A program made the position numbers and the translations under genes. The notes below the pieces were generated by a model. The model was not told the DNA's origin. It was given only the letters and a program-made list of their open reading frames with translations, and did not search any database. Positions 8,259 to 16,918 of a stretch of 64,000 nucleotides of DNA are shown here, piece after piece (within the stretch, counting starts at the first letter, position 1; each line of letters starts with the position of its first letter). Source of the stretch: Flavobacteriaceae bacterium YJPT1-3 (lineage in GTDB: Bacteria > Bacteroidota > Bacteroidia > Flavobacteriales > Flavobacteriaceae); NCBI GenBank assembly GCA_029866965.1, contig CP123444.1:599501-663500 (forward strand), given 5' to 3'.

Positions 8259-9869
8259 ATGAACAAAAAGCGATATACCGGTATTCTTTACTTCATTATT
8301 CTGGTCATTGGAGTGACCCTGATCACCCAAATTTATTGGAATTACAAAAACTACCAAGCCGGAAAGCAGCAGCTGATCAATGAAGTACAAATCAGCCTGG
8401 ACCAGGCGGTAGATTCGTATTATGAGATGAAAGCGGCGCAGAATACCTTGGGATTTATTGGAAATCAACTCCCTGACTCTGATATGATCTCCAATCAACT
8501 GCGCCGGTATGAAAATCTATCCGAACGTGGATTTTCCCAAAGTCATACCGTGGCTATCTCCGATTCGTTGAATGATCTTGGTTATTTAAGCATAACCGGG
8601 GCCAACAGTGAACAGATCGACTCCATCCTGGAGGCTAAAAAGGAAGAATTTAATGCTGCTGAGGGTTGGGGCTTGAATATTTATAGTGATTCACCGGTAA
8701 AACAGGAGGGCGATGTTAAATTAGACTCCTCCTCCAACGTATTTAAATTGCTAACCGCCAAGGTGGCGGACAGCAGTCGGCAGGAAGCGATCAAGAACCT
8801 GACCAGCAAAATTGTAATTTCCTTTAGTGATGATCGGCTGGACCTCAATTCGTTGGACAGTTTAGTCGATCAGGAACTGCAACGAAAGCAGATTGATCGT
8901 ATTGACCACAGACTGATCTACCGCGACAACCCCAGGCTGCGTTCTATGGAGAAAAGCAATCAAAAGGTAGATTCTACAGAACAGCAAGCAGATCAGGAAC
9001 ATTATGATCTATATGTGCAATCCAATTCTAACCTCCTGCCCAATACGGGTACGCTCGAATTGGGTTTTGAAAATGTTGAAGGATTGGTGCTGCAGCGAAA
9101 TATGGTAGGTATTGGAATCAGTTTTCTCCTTCTGGCCGCAGTCGTTGCTTGTTTATTGTATCTACTGAAGATCATTCAGGAACAACATAAATTGGCCGAA
9201 ATACGCAATGACTTTATCAGTAACATCACCCATGAATTTAAAACCCCCATGGCTACCATAGGTGTAGCTTTGGAAGGCCTGCAACACTTTAATCAGGAAA
9301 ACGATCCTGAAAAGACCGAAAAATATCTAGGAGTTTCCCGGGATCAATTGGGTAAACTTAACATAATGGTGGAGAAAATTCTGGAGACAGCAACTTTAGA
9401 TAAAGAGCGCCTGCAATTGGATCGTGCTCCGACTTCTATCACCGACCTGTTGGAAAAACTGGTACAGAAACACCAGCAGAATGTACCTGAAGTATCCATT
9501 GAATTTCATCGCCCCGACCATGAGCTTTTCGCAAATTTGGATGTGTTTCATTTTGAGAATGCGGTTGATAATCTGCTGGATAATGCGATCAAATATGGAC
9601 TTCCACCCATCATTGTTCAGCTATCCACAACCAAAGGTCAACTCCTGCTTCAGATAATCGATCAGGGCACCTCACTACAACGGGATCATGCGCAGCGACT
9701 GTTTGAGAAATTTTATCGGGTACCCAAAGGGAATCAACATGACATCAAGGGATTTGGTATCGGCTTGTATTATACCAGGACCATCATTGAGAAACACGGG
9801 GGCAGTATTGAGGTGAAAACACAACCGTCCACTTCCTTCATCATAAAACTTCCTTATGCAGAAAATTAA
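8259..9869 (+). CDS. sensor histidine kinase
   Basis: A 536-residue membrane sensor kinase. It has a TM segment near residues 6-28, a periplasmic sensor region of about 250 residues with no recognised fold, a second TM near 282-304, then a HisKA dimerisation domain with the phospho-acceptor His325 (NITHEFKTP) and an ATPase domain with an N-box (DNLLDNAIKYG) and a G2 box (GFGIGLYYT). It overlaps the response-regulator gene by 14 bp, so the two are translated together. Its divergent neighbour is the GLPGLI/barrel operon, which suggests it monitors the envelope and controls that operon; the signal is unknown. The organisation resembles RprX-type kinases of Bacteroidota. Confidence 0.93.
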   Translation: MNKKRYTGILYFIILVIGVTLITQIYWNYKNYQAGKQQLINEVQISLDQAVDSYYEMKAAQNTLGFIGNQLPDSDMISNQLRRYENLSERGFSQSHTVAISDSLNDLGYLSITGANSEQIDSILEAKKEEFNAAEGWGLNIYSDSPVKQEGDVKLDSSSNVFKLLTAKVADSSRQEAIKNLTSKIVISFSDDRLDLNSLDSLVDQELQRKQIDRIDHRLIYRDNPRLRSMEKSNQKVDSTEQQADQEHYDLYVQSNSNLLPNTGTLELGFENVEGLVLQRNMVGIGISFLLLAAVVACLLYLLKIIQEQHKLAEIRNDFISNITHEFKTPMATIGVALEGLQHFNQENDPEKTEKYLGVSRDQLGKLNIMVEKILETATLDKERLQLDRAPTSITDLLEKLVQKHQQNVPEVSIEFHRPDHELFANLDVFHFENAVDNLLDNAIKYGLPPIIVQLSTTKGQLLLQIIDQGTSLQRDHAQRLFEKFYRVPKGNQHDIKGFGIGLYYTRTIIEKHGGSIEVKTQPSTSFIIKLPYAEN

Positions 9870-10533
9870 GCTGTTGCTCGCAGAAGACGAACCCGCTTTG
9901 GGTCAGATCATTAAAGAGAGTTTGGAGACCCGAGCCTTTGAAGTGGTGCACTGCACCAATGGTGTTGAGGCCAAGGAAGTGTATAGCTCACTTGCTCCCG
10001 ATTTACTAGTATTGGACGTGATGATGCCTAAAAAAGACGGTTTTACACTGGCTAAGGAAATCCGGGCTATAGACGATGAGATTCCCATTATTTTTTTAAC
10101 GGCAAAATCGCAGGCTGTTGATGTGGTGGAAGGCTTTTCCGTAGGAGGTAATGACTATTTAAAGAAGCCCTTTAGTATGGAAGAATTGATCGCTCGGATC
10201 AATAACCTGTTGCAACGAAAGAATCTTCAGAAAAAAGGCGAGATTCTGAATTTTGGAAAATTCACTTTCGATTTTCAAAAACAACTGTTGAAATTTGGAG
10301 AAGAGGAGGAACGATTAACCCATCGGGAAGCTCATCTCCTTTTCCATCTGGTCAAAAATGCCAACCAGGTATTGGATCGCTCCCTCATTCTCAACAAGCT
10401 TTGGGGTAATGACGATTTCTTCAGTGCCCGAAGCATGGATGTATTCATCAGCAAGCTCCGCAAAAAGCTCAAAGCAGACAAATCGGTCGAAATCATCAAT
10501 ATACGTGGCTACGGTTACAAACTGATTTGCTAA
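9856..10533 (+). CDS. OmpR/PhoB-family response regulator
   Basis: A 225-residue regulator with an N-terminal receiver domain (acidic pocket LAEDEP near residue 10, phospho-acceptor Asp54 in LVLDVMMPKKDG, and FLTAKS and YLKKPF later) and a C-terminal winged-helix DNA-binding domain (about 130-225, ending IINIRGYGYKL). It is the partner of the overlapping kinase gene. Proteins of this type bind short direct repeats, and three such repeats (8194-8219) lie at the divergent promoter, so it probably regulates both the GLPGLI operon and its own operon. Confidence 0.95.
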   Translation: MQKIKLLLAEDEPALGQIIKESLETRAFEVVHCTNGVEAKEVYSSLAPDLLVLDVMMPKKDGFTLAKEIRAIDDEIPIIFLTAKSQAVDVVEGFSVGGNDYLKKPFSMEELIARINNLLQRKNLQKKGEILNFGKFTFDFQKQLLKFGEEEERLTHREAHLLFHLVKNANQVLDRSLILNKLWGNDDFFSARSMDVFISKLRKKLKADKSVEIINIRGYGYKLIC

Positions 10534-10564
10534 GTATGGCCTTATTTTTGTACTTTGGCTGCCT

Positions 10565-11386
10565 ATGAAAGTACGGCTTTTTCTATTTCTATTAATCCTT
10601 TCTGGCTGCATAACAGCTCAAGAAATTGCTGCTGTGAGTACGGCTAAAATCCCTTTACAAGCAGATCAATTTGTGGGCGTCGATGACTATAAAAGCCTGT
10701 ATTTTATTCGCAACAATACTTTTTACAAAATTCAAGGCACCCAATCCTTTCAATTCAGCGCATTGCGTTTAGGTAGACTTACCCAGGTTGATATCATCAA
10801 TCCGTTGAAGATAACCCTGTTTTATGAAGATAGCAACACGGTAGTGGTTGTTGACAATCGTCTAAATGAGATCACACGTATCAATTTTAGCGAGATCTCA
10901 AGACCGCGCAATGTGAGTCATGTGACCACGGCCGGAAATCAGCAATTTTGGATCTTTAATGTCGATCTGAAGCGAATTGAAATCTTTGATTATTTTCAAC
11001 GCAGAGTAGTGGCTAATTTCCCGCCAGAGTCCGGAATAGCAAAAGCAATGACCAGCGATTTTAACTACTGTTGGATTGTGGTTGGCAACCGGTATAAAAA
11101 ATATAGTCTGTATGGTAATTTGTTACAAGATAGCCCTAGTTTGGGCGCGAACTTTCTAGAACAGCATGATGGTAATTTAGTCACCTTCCTTCCTGATAAC
11201 ACAAATGATCCTAAGCTGGAAGATTATGTGTCTTTGAATACGCTGTATTACATGCCCAAAGGATCCCGTCTTTTTTATGCAATAGGAATCCCAGAAATGG
11301 AGGTGAAACAGTTTTTCCTCACCAGCGAAATCCTCTATATTTACGACGGCAAGCAGATCAATGCCTTTAAGCTCAAGATTTCTTAA
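10565..11386 (+). CDS. conserved hypothetical exported protein (possible lipoprotein, beta-propeller-like)
   Basis: A 273-residue protein with an N-terminal export signal. The segment LILSGCITA contains a lipobox (LSGC), so it may be lipid-anchored, although a signal peptidase I site is also possible. The rest is rich in short beta strands with recurring hydrophobic and aromatic patches, suggesting a small beta-propeller, but no motif identifies an activity. A -7 box TATTTTTG (10543-10550) lies 14 bp before the ATG. It is 12 bp upstream of the deoxynucleoside kinase gene, so the two are probably co-transcribed. The function is unknown. Confidence 0.7.
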   Translation: MKVRLFLFLLILSGCITAQEIAAVSTAKIPLQADQFVGVDDYKSLYFIRNNTFYKIQGTQSFQFSALRLGRLTQVDIINPLKITLFYEDSNTVVVVDNRLNEITRINFSEISRPRNVSHVTTAGNQQFWIFNVDLKRIEIFDYFQRRVVANFPPESGIAKAMTSDFNYCWIVVGNRYKKYSLYGNLLQDSPSLGANFLEQHDGNLVTFLPDNTNDPKLEDYVSLNTLYYMPKGSRLFYAIGIPEMEVKQFFLTSEILYIYDGKQINAFKLKIS

Positions 11387-11398
11387 AAAATCAACCCC

Positions 11399-12013
11399 AT
11401 GCACATCGCAATTGCCGGCAATATAGGGTCGGGAAAAACTACACTCACCAAATTACTCAGCAAGCATTATAAATGGCAACCCCAATACGAAGATGTAGTT
11501 GACAATCCGTACCTGGATGATTTTTACAATTCGATGGAACGCTGGTCCTTTAATTTGCAGGTTTATTTCCTCAATAGCCGTTTTCGGCAATTATTGGAGA
11601 TCAGAGACAGTAAAAAAAGCATCATACAGGACCGAACGATATACGAAGACGCCTATATTTTTGCGCCCAACCTGCATGCAATGGGCTTAATGACCAACCG
11701 GGATTTTAACAACTACCGCTCGTTGTTTGATCTCATGGAAAGTGTGGTCGACGCGCCTGATCTGTTGATCTATTTGCGGAGCAGCATCTCCAATCTGGTC
11801 GCTCAGATCCATAAGCGGGGGCGGGATTACGAAAACAGTATTAGCATCGATTACCTCAGCCGACTTAACGAGCGCTACGAGGGATGGATCCACGATTATG
11901 ATAAAGGACAACTCTTGATCATAGACGTCGATAATTTGAATTTTGTAGACAACCCGGAAGATTTGGGAGATGTGATCAATCGAATTGATGCCGAATTACA
12001 CGGATTATTCTAA
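11399..12013 (+). CDS. deoxynucleoside kinase (dAK/dGK type)
   Basis: A 204-residue cytoplasmic kinase that phosphorylates deoxynucleosides for salvage into dNTPs. It shows the P-loop GNIGSGKTT near residue 7, the ERW segment after the NPYLDDFY region (substrate site), the DRTIYED motif near residue 80 (the DRS-like motif of the family) and the KRGRDYE lid with arginines near residue 140. Length and motifs fit bacterial dAK/dGK enzymes. A second, diverged kinase of the family is fused to FolK at 53305-54444. The last 9 bp overlap the convergent phosphatase gene. Confidence 0.93.
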   Translation: MHIAIAGNIGSGKTTLTKLLSKHYKWQPQYEDVVDNPYLDDFYNSMERWSFNLQVYFLNSRFRQLLEIRDSKKSIIQDRTIYEDAYIFAPNLHAMGLMTNRDFNNYRSLFDLMESVVDAPDLLIYLRSSISNLVAQIHKRGRDYENSISIDYLSRLNERYEGWIHDYDKGQLLIIDVDNLNFVDNPEDLGDVINRIDAELHGLF

Positions 12014-13024
12014 GATCGCTTTACGCGAAATCAACCCCTGTTGTAGTGCATGATCGCGGGCTTGTTCACTACGTTCAACAAGTATCGCCGGTACACTTTC
12101 GTACGATTCAAGAACGGAGCGCACTCTTAGCACTCTTTTTCTGTGCTTTACCGATCGCAAATACACCGCTAGTATCCGATCCGGATACTCTTGGGCTATT
12201 TCCAGATAGATATCGGCATCATGCTCTCCACTATCCCCAATGAGGATAAATTTTAAATCAGGATAAGTCTTAAGAATATTCCGTATCTCTTTCTGCTTAT
12301 GGGGCTTTTCAGGGACTGCTTTTTGTTTTTGAAAAGGATCTTTAAAGTCCCGCAGCAATAAAGGCCCCTTGGGGAAATTATTAGTACTCAGAAAGGTGTC
12401 TAAATAATGATACAGGTTCCAGGGACTGTTACTCACGTAAAAAATCGGATTGGCCTTAGTTCCGGAACTGCCACGATGAAATTGGTGATACAAGGCTGCT
12501 GCTCCCTTTAATGGAGATCGCTGAGCCACATGTCTGAACAGGGAATTGATGATTAACCTCCATTTGAGGAAAGAGGCCACACCCGTGTGTAAAATGGTAT
12601 CATCTACATCACTGATGACTCCGTATTCTGCATTTGCATCCGGAATGAGCATTTTTCCCTGAAAGGTATTTGCTCCAAGAATAGGAGCCGTCAAGCTTTG
12701 ATCGTCATAGGCCACTTGATAATTCATCCAACCCTCGCTGTTGCTCCACTGGTCTAAGGAAGTCGCTTCTTGATCTAACTTAAAATAACCTTCGTCATTC
12801 GTGGTGACGTAATCGGAATGACCTTGCGGCCATTCAATACGTAAACGGGTATTTCGCTGTTCGTCACTCATGAACTGCTTCCATGAGTTCCTGAATGCCC
12901 CCCAAAGTCCGGTATCGTTGAGATCAACCCCTCTATGGGTCAATGCTCGACCCAGTAAATACAAATGCCTAGCCGTCCCGTAGGTGGCGTAGGCATGAAT
13001 TTGTAAAGGTTTTCGTTGAGCCAT
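12005..13024 (-). CDS. App1-family (DUF2183) phosphatase domain protein
   Basis: A 339-residue protein. Its C-terminal part has HAD-like phosphatase motifs: SDVDDTIL (DxDxT nucleophile motif, near residue 137), FYVSNSPW (motif II serine) and ILIGDSGEHD (motif IV acidic pair). The DUF2183 domain is shared with the yeast phosphatidate phosphatase App1, so a lipid phosphate is a plausible substrate. The N-terminal 130 residues form a beta-rich domain common in this family. No signal peptide is seen. It is convergent with the kinase gene, and its stop lies within that gene's end. Confidence 0.85.
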   Translation of the reverse strand: MAQRKPLQIHAYATYGTARHLYLLGRALTHRGVDLNDTGLWGAFRNSWKQFMSDEQRNTRLRIEWPQGHSDYVTTNDEGYFKLDQEATSLDQWSNSEGWMNYQVAYDDQSLTAPILGANTFQGKMLIPDANAEYGVISDVDDTILHTGVASFLKWRLIINSLFRHVAQRSPLKGAAALYHQFHRGSSGTKANPIFYVSNSPWNLYHYLDTFLSTNNFPKGPLLLRDFKDPFQKQKAVPEKPHKQKEIRNILKTYPDLKFILIGDSGEHDADIYLEIAQEYPDRILAVYLRSVKHRKRVLRVRSVLESYESVPAILVERSEQARDHALQQGLISRKAILE

Positions 13025-13052
13025 TCAGGGTATAAAGGTCGCAGTTTTTTCT

Positions 13053-13592
13053 TTAGGAGACCTGAGTTGATTTGGGCACCTCTTTCACTTCTCCACGTGC
13101 CGGATAATCATTGTCCAATACATAATCAATGGCCTTCAGAATATCGTTGACTCTTGGGCGCGCAAACGGCATGGTCTGCACGGAAGAAAAGAACAGGGTT
13201 CCATCCGGTTGAACTAAAAATAATCCAGGTTCAGTGAAATACTCCGGCTCTTTATCGCTTATGGCTTCAGATATGTACAAGCCATATTCCCGTGCTTTTT
13301 CAAAATCCAAATTAAAGCCAATAGGTAAGGCGGTCACCTCCCAATCTTCGCCGGCCTGCTTGGCACGTTCTTCGGAATCGCTGCTTATGGCGATGACATT
13401 CACTCCACGATCGGTGAATTCGTCCAATTGGTCCGCTACTTCTTGCAATTGCTTTTTACATAATGGGCAATGGAGGCCTCGGTAAAAAATGAGTAAAGTG
13501 AAATGATCAGGACTCTGATCGCTGAGTTTCCATAAGGTATCGTTGATCAGTGACAATTCTAAGGCAGGTACTTTGGTTCTGGGTTTAAGCAT
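13053..13592 (-). CDS. peroxiredoxin-like (AhpC/TSA) protein
   Basis: A 179-residue cytoplasmic thioredoxin-fold protein. The active-site region YRGLHCPLCKKQL (about 35-47) has two cysteines as CPLC, where most peroxiredoxins have a threonine two or three residues before the peroxidatic cysteine. This is the form seen in the peroxiredoxin-like branch of AhpC/TSA proteins. It probably reduces peroxides or acts as a thiol oxidoreductase; the electron donor is unknown. It lies 28 bp upstream of the phosphatase gene on the same strand and may be co-transcribed with it. Confidence 0.85.
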   Translation of the reverse strand: MLKPRTKVPALELSLINDTLWKLSDQSPDHFTLLIFYRGLHCPLCKKQLQEVADQLDEFTDRGVNVIAISSDSEERAKQAGEDWEVTALPIGFNLDFEKAREYGLYISEAISDKEPEYFTEPGLFLVQPDGTLFFSSVQTMPFARPRVNDILKAIDYVLDNDYPARGEVKEVPKSTQVS

Positions 13593-13678
13593 AGTTTTTC
13601 TTTAAAAGATAACCGATGAAATAGGGTAGATCGCTAAAATAGCTGGTAAACCTTTGTTAAGGATCTTTCAAAAAAATC

Positions 13679-13708
13679 AAAAAAAAAGCGAACCAATGGT
13701 TCGCTTTT
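13679..13708 (-). terminator. terminator downstream of hppA
   Basis: On the minus strand the stem AGCGAACC / GGTTCGCT (13687-13705, 3-nt loop) is followed by a run of eight or more T. It lies 22 bp after the hppA stop codon. The rest of the interval up to the peroxiredoxin-like gene shows no gene. Confidence 0.85.
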
Positions 13709-13730
13709 AGGTATTGATCATGGATAAAAT

Positions 13731-16172
13731 CTAGGCTCCTGTTGTTTTTTCCACCTCCATGATTATTTCCTTTTTTCCAGGTTTTTCTTTTACTTCCAGA
13801 GTTTTCAAGCCCTCAATTTTGGCCTCTAGCTCTTCCAGTGAACCTTCCATGCGCTCTTCTTGTACCTGCTTTTCACCATTGACGATGGTCGTTGTCGTAA
13901 CCACCCCAACCGCTTGATCATCATCTCCGGCGGTCAGTTGCACTTCTACCTGCTTTGCATTTTCGATTTCTCCGGCGACCATCGTTGCATCCTCTTCCAG
14001 GTGCCCGCCCAGGATGGGCGCTACAACCAAGCCAATCAAACAGGTCAACTTGATCAAAATGTTCATTGAAGGACCAGAAGTATCCTTAAACGGATCTCCT
14101 ACGGTATCTCCCGTTACCGCTGCTTTATGCGCGTCAGAACCCTTGTAGGTCATCTCTCCATTGATCATTACTCCGGCTTCAAATGATTTCTTCGCATTGT
14201 CCCATGCACCACCAGCATTGTTTTGGAAGATTGCCCAAAGCACTCCGCTCACCGTTACTCCGGCCATATAGCCTCCTAGCATTTCAGCGATGGCTCCAGA
14301 TTCCATACCAAAGATCATTGGAACAAAAGCGATCAACAAAGGGAATCCGATCGCTAAGAATCCGGGCAGCATCATTTCCTTTAGGGAAGCCTGGGTAGAA
14401 ATCTCCACACACTTATCGTACTGTGGTTTACCGGTACCTTCCATAATTCCAGGAATTTCTCTGAACTGTCGTCGTACCTCCTGTACCATTTGCATAGCCG
14501 CTTTTCCTACTGCATTCATCGCAAGAGCAGAGAATACCACGGGTACCATTCCACCTACAAAAAGCATAGCCAGTACGGGGGCCTTGAAAATATTGATTCC
14601 ATCGATTCCTGTGAAAGTCACATAGGCCGCAAAAAGAGCTAAGGATGTTAAGGCTGCAGAAGCGATCGCAAATCCTTTTCCGGTCGCTGCGGTCGTGTTC
14701 CCTACCGAATCCAAAATATCGGTACGCTCACGCACGATTGGCTCCTGTTCACTCATCTCAGCGATACCTCCTGCGTTATCCGAAATAGGTCCGAAAGCAT
14801 CGATCGCCAATTGCATAGCGGTAGTAGCCATCATAGCCGAAGCCGCTAACGCGACTCCGTAGAATCCTGCAAAGGCATAAGATGCCCAGATCGCACCGGC
14901 AAAGAGTAAGACCGATGGGAAGGTAGAGATCATTCCGGTAGCCAGACCAGCGATGATGTTGGTTCCTGCACCTGTACTGGATTGCTGAACGATCTTCAAG
15001 ATCGGAGCTTTACCTAGTCCGGTGTAATATTCCGTCACAGAAGAGATGGTCGCTCCAACCACCAATCCGACGAGTGTCGCATAAAAGACACGCATTTTAG
15101 AAATATCCTGCAATCCTTCTCCAAAGAATTCCATCTGCATGGTTTCCGGTAGCATGTAATAACAAAGTCCAAAACAAGAAACGGCCACTAAAATAATGGA
15201 GGTCCAGTTCCCGATGTTCAAGGCGCCCATGACCTGAGCTTCCTTGGCATCATTGCTACTGATCTTTACCAACATGGTTCCAATCACGGAAATAATAATT
15301 CCCGCTCCTGCGATAGCCATGGGTAAAAGTACCGGGCCAATACCTGCAAATCCTTCGCTTACGATATTACCACCCATGTCTCGGATCACGTAATTACCAA
15401 GAACCATGGCTGCCAATACAGTGGCCACATACGAACCAAACAGGTCCGCTCCCATCCCGGCAACATCACCTACGTTGTCTCCTACGTTATCCGCAATGGT
15501 GGCTGGGTTTCTGGGATCATCCTCAGGAATTCCAGCTTCTACTTTTCCAACCAGGTCCGCTCCTACGTCAGCCGCTTTGGTATAGATCCCTCCACCTACA
15601 CGAGCAAAAAGAGCGATTGACTCTGCACCCAGAGAGAAACCAGCAAGGGTTTCCAGGACAACGGTCATATCAGCTGTGGAAGTCCAAATTCCATCCATAA
15701 AGAAGTGGAAAAAGAAAATAAAGAAAGCTGTCAGTCCGAGTACGGCCAGGCCAGCAACACCAAGTCCCATGACGGTTCCACCGCCAAAAGAGATCTTCAG
15801 CGCTTGCGGAAGACTGGTACGGGCCGCTTGCGTAGTACGAACATTGGTTTTGGTGGCGATCTTCATTCCCACATTACCGGCGAACGCACTAAAAATAGCT
15901 CCGGCGATAAAGGCGATCACGATCAGCCAGTGTGTGGTAGGCACCACAAAAGATACGACGGCCAAGGCCACGCTGACCACGATAACAAAGATGGATAGTA
16001 AACGATATTCGGCACTTAGAAAGGCCAGGGCACCCTCGTAAATATGATCTGAAATTTCTTTCATTTTACCGTCTCCGGCATCCTGCTTTAAGACCCAGGA
16101 TTGTTTAATAAACATGTAGATCAGACCCAAAACGGCAAGAGCGATGGGCATATAAATCATCAGTGCTTCCAT
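13731..16172 (-). CDS. hppA: membrane-bound ion-pumping pyrophosphatase
   Basis: An 813-residue integral membrane enzyme with about 16 TM segments that couples PPi hydrolysis to export of Na+ or H+. The signature block DNVGDNVGDVAGMGADLF (near residue 230) and the later DAFGPISDNAGGIAEM and GDTVGDPFKDTSGP segments are the substrate-binding acidic motifs. The GNTTAATGKG segment has alanine where K+-independent enzymes have lysine, which points to the K+-dependent class. The C-terminus carries an extra hydrophilic tail of about 85 residues, rich in Glu, Lys, Val and Thr, beyond the last membrane segment. The soluble pyrophosphatase gene lies 113 bp upstream on the same strand. Confidence 0.96.
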   Translation of the reverse strand: MEALMIYMPIALAVLGLIYMFIKQSWVLKQDAGDGKMKEISDHIYEGALAFLSAEYRLLSIFVIVVSVALAVVSFVVPTTHWLIVIAFIAGAIFSAFAGNVGMKIATKTNVRTTQAARTSLPQALKISFGGGTVMGLGVAGLAVLGLTAFFIFFFHFFMDGIWTSTADMTVVLETLAGFSLGAESIALFARVGGGIYTKAADVGADLVGKVEAGIPEDDPRNPATIADNVGDNVGDVAGMGADLFGSYVATVLAAMVLGNYVIRDMGGNIVSEGFAGIGPVLLPMAIAGAGIIISVIGTMLVKISSNDAKEAQVMGALNIGNWTSIILVAVSCFGLCYYMLPETMQMEFFGEGLQDISKMRVFYATLVGLVVGATISSVTEYYTGLGKAPILKIVQQSSTGAGTNIIAGLATGMISTFPSVLLFAGAIWASYAFAGFYGVALAASAMMATTAMQLAIDAFGPISDNAGGIAEMSEQEPIVRERTDILDSVGNTTAATGKGFAIASAALTSLALFAAYVTFTGIDGINIFKAPVLAMLFVGGMVPVVFSALAMNAVGKAAMQMVQEVRRQFREIPGIMEGTGKPQYDKCVEISTQASLKEMMLPGFLAIGFPLLIAFVPMIFGMESGAIAEMLGGYMAGVTVSGVLWAIFQNNAGGAWDNAKKSFEAGVMINGEMTYKGSDAHKAAVTGDTVGDPFKDTSGPSMNILIKLTCLIGLVVAPILGGHLEEDATMVAGEIENAKQVEVQLTAGDDDQAVGVVTTTTIVNGEKQVQEERMEGSLEELEAKIEGLKTLEVKEKPGKKEIIMEVEKTTGA

Positions 16173-16226
16173 ATTAAATTTTTGATTTTTTAAGCGTTTT
16201 TAAAGTGGCGCTAAAGTAAACAAAAT

Positions 16227-16260
16227 AGGCCGAACCTGAAAAGCAAAAATCGGTCGGCCT
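16227..16260 (-). terminator. terminator downstream of the soluble pyrophosphatase gene
   Basis: The inverted repeat AGGCCGA...TCGGCCT is read on the minus strand just after ppa and is followed by ATTTTG, so the T run is weak. It separates ppa from hppA and suggests the two have separate transcripts, at least in part. Confidence 0.55.
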
Positions 16261-16285
16261 GATTAGGATGATAAGTCGTTGAAAA

Positions 16286-16813
16286 TTAGCGGATACTCAC
16301 TTCTCTGAGGGGCGTATCGCTTTCGCGAAAGCGCACAACGCATTTGGCTACAATGTCCTTAGCCTCTTCAACATCGCCCCAGCCTCCAACATCCACTTTC
16401 TTTTTCTCCAGGTCTTTATACACCTGAAAAAAGTGCTCGATTTCTTTAATGAGATGGTCATTGAGTTCGTTCAGGTCATTCACCCGACTGGAGATAGGAT
16501 CACTAACCGGTACGCAGATGACCTTTTCATCGGGTCCTTTTTCATCGGCCATGTGGAAAACTCCAATGGGTTTTACCTCGATCACACAACCGGGGAAGGT
16601 AGGTTCTGTAACCAAAACCAATACGTCTAAGGGGTCGCCATCCAGAGCCAAAGTTTCCGGAATAAAACCATAATCGGCCGGATACATCATGGAAGAAAAG
16701 ATCATCCGGTCATAACGAATTTTTTTCAACTCGAAGTCGTATTCATATTTATTTCGGCTTCCTTTGGGGATTTCAATCAGTACGTCAAAACTGTTCACTC
16801 GATCTGCAGTCAT
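16286..16813 (-). CDS. ppa: family I inorganic pyrophosphatase
   Basis: A 175-residue cytoplasmic enzyme that hydrolyses PPi to phosphate. It has the conserved YPADYGFIPET segment (about 61-71) and the metal-binding signature DGDPLDVLV (about 75-83), plus KYEYD near residue 22. Length is normal for bacterial family I enzymes. The gene contains a copy of the 14-bp palindrome at 16319-16332, read as RFRES close to the C-terminus. It is adjacent to the ion-pumping pyrophosphatase, giving the cell both energy-conserving and irreversible PPi removal. Confidence 0.97.
   Translation of the reverse strand: MTADRVNSFDVLIEIPKGSRNKYEYDFELKKIRYDRMIFSSMMYPADYGFIPETLALDGDPLDVLVLVTEPTFPGCVIEVKPIGVFHMADEKGPDEKVICVPVSDPISSRVNDLNELNDHLIKEIEHFFQVYKDLEKKKVDVGGWGDVEEAKDIVAKCVVRFRESDTPLREVSIR
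16319..16332. repeat. GCTTTCGCGAAAGC palindrome, copy 1
   Basis: Perfect 14-bp palindrome inside ppa, encoding RFRES near the C-terminus. Confidence 0.95.
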
Positions 16814-16918
16814 AATTCATTTTTTGGGTGAGGAACACTAGATAACTTCCTCATAGTCAATTTAGGGGCTGCAAAAATACGGTGAAACCCATGTTCGTAC
16901 AAGGGCTGACTCCAAAAA

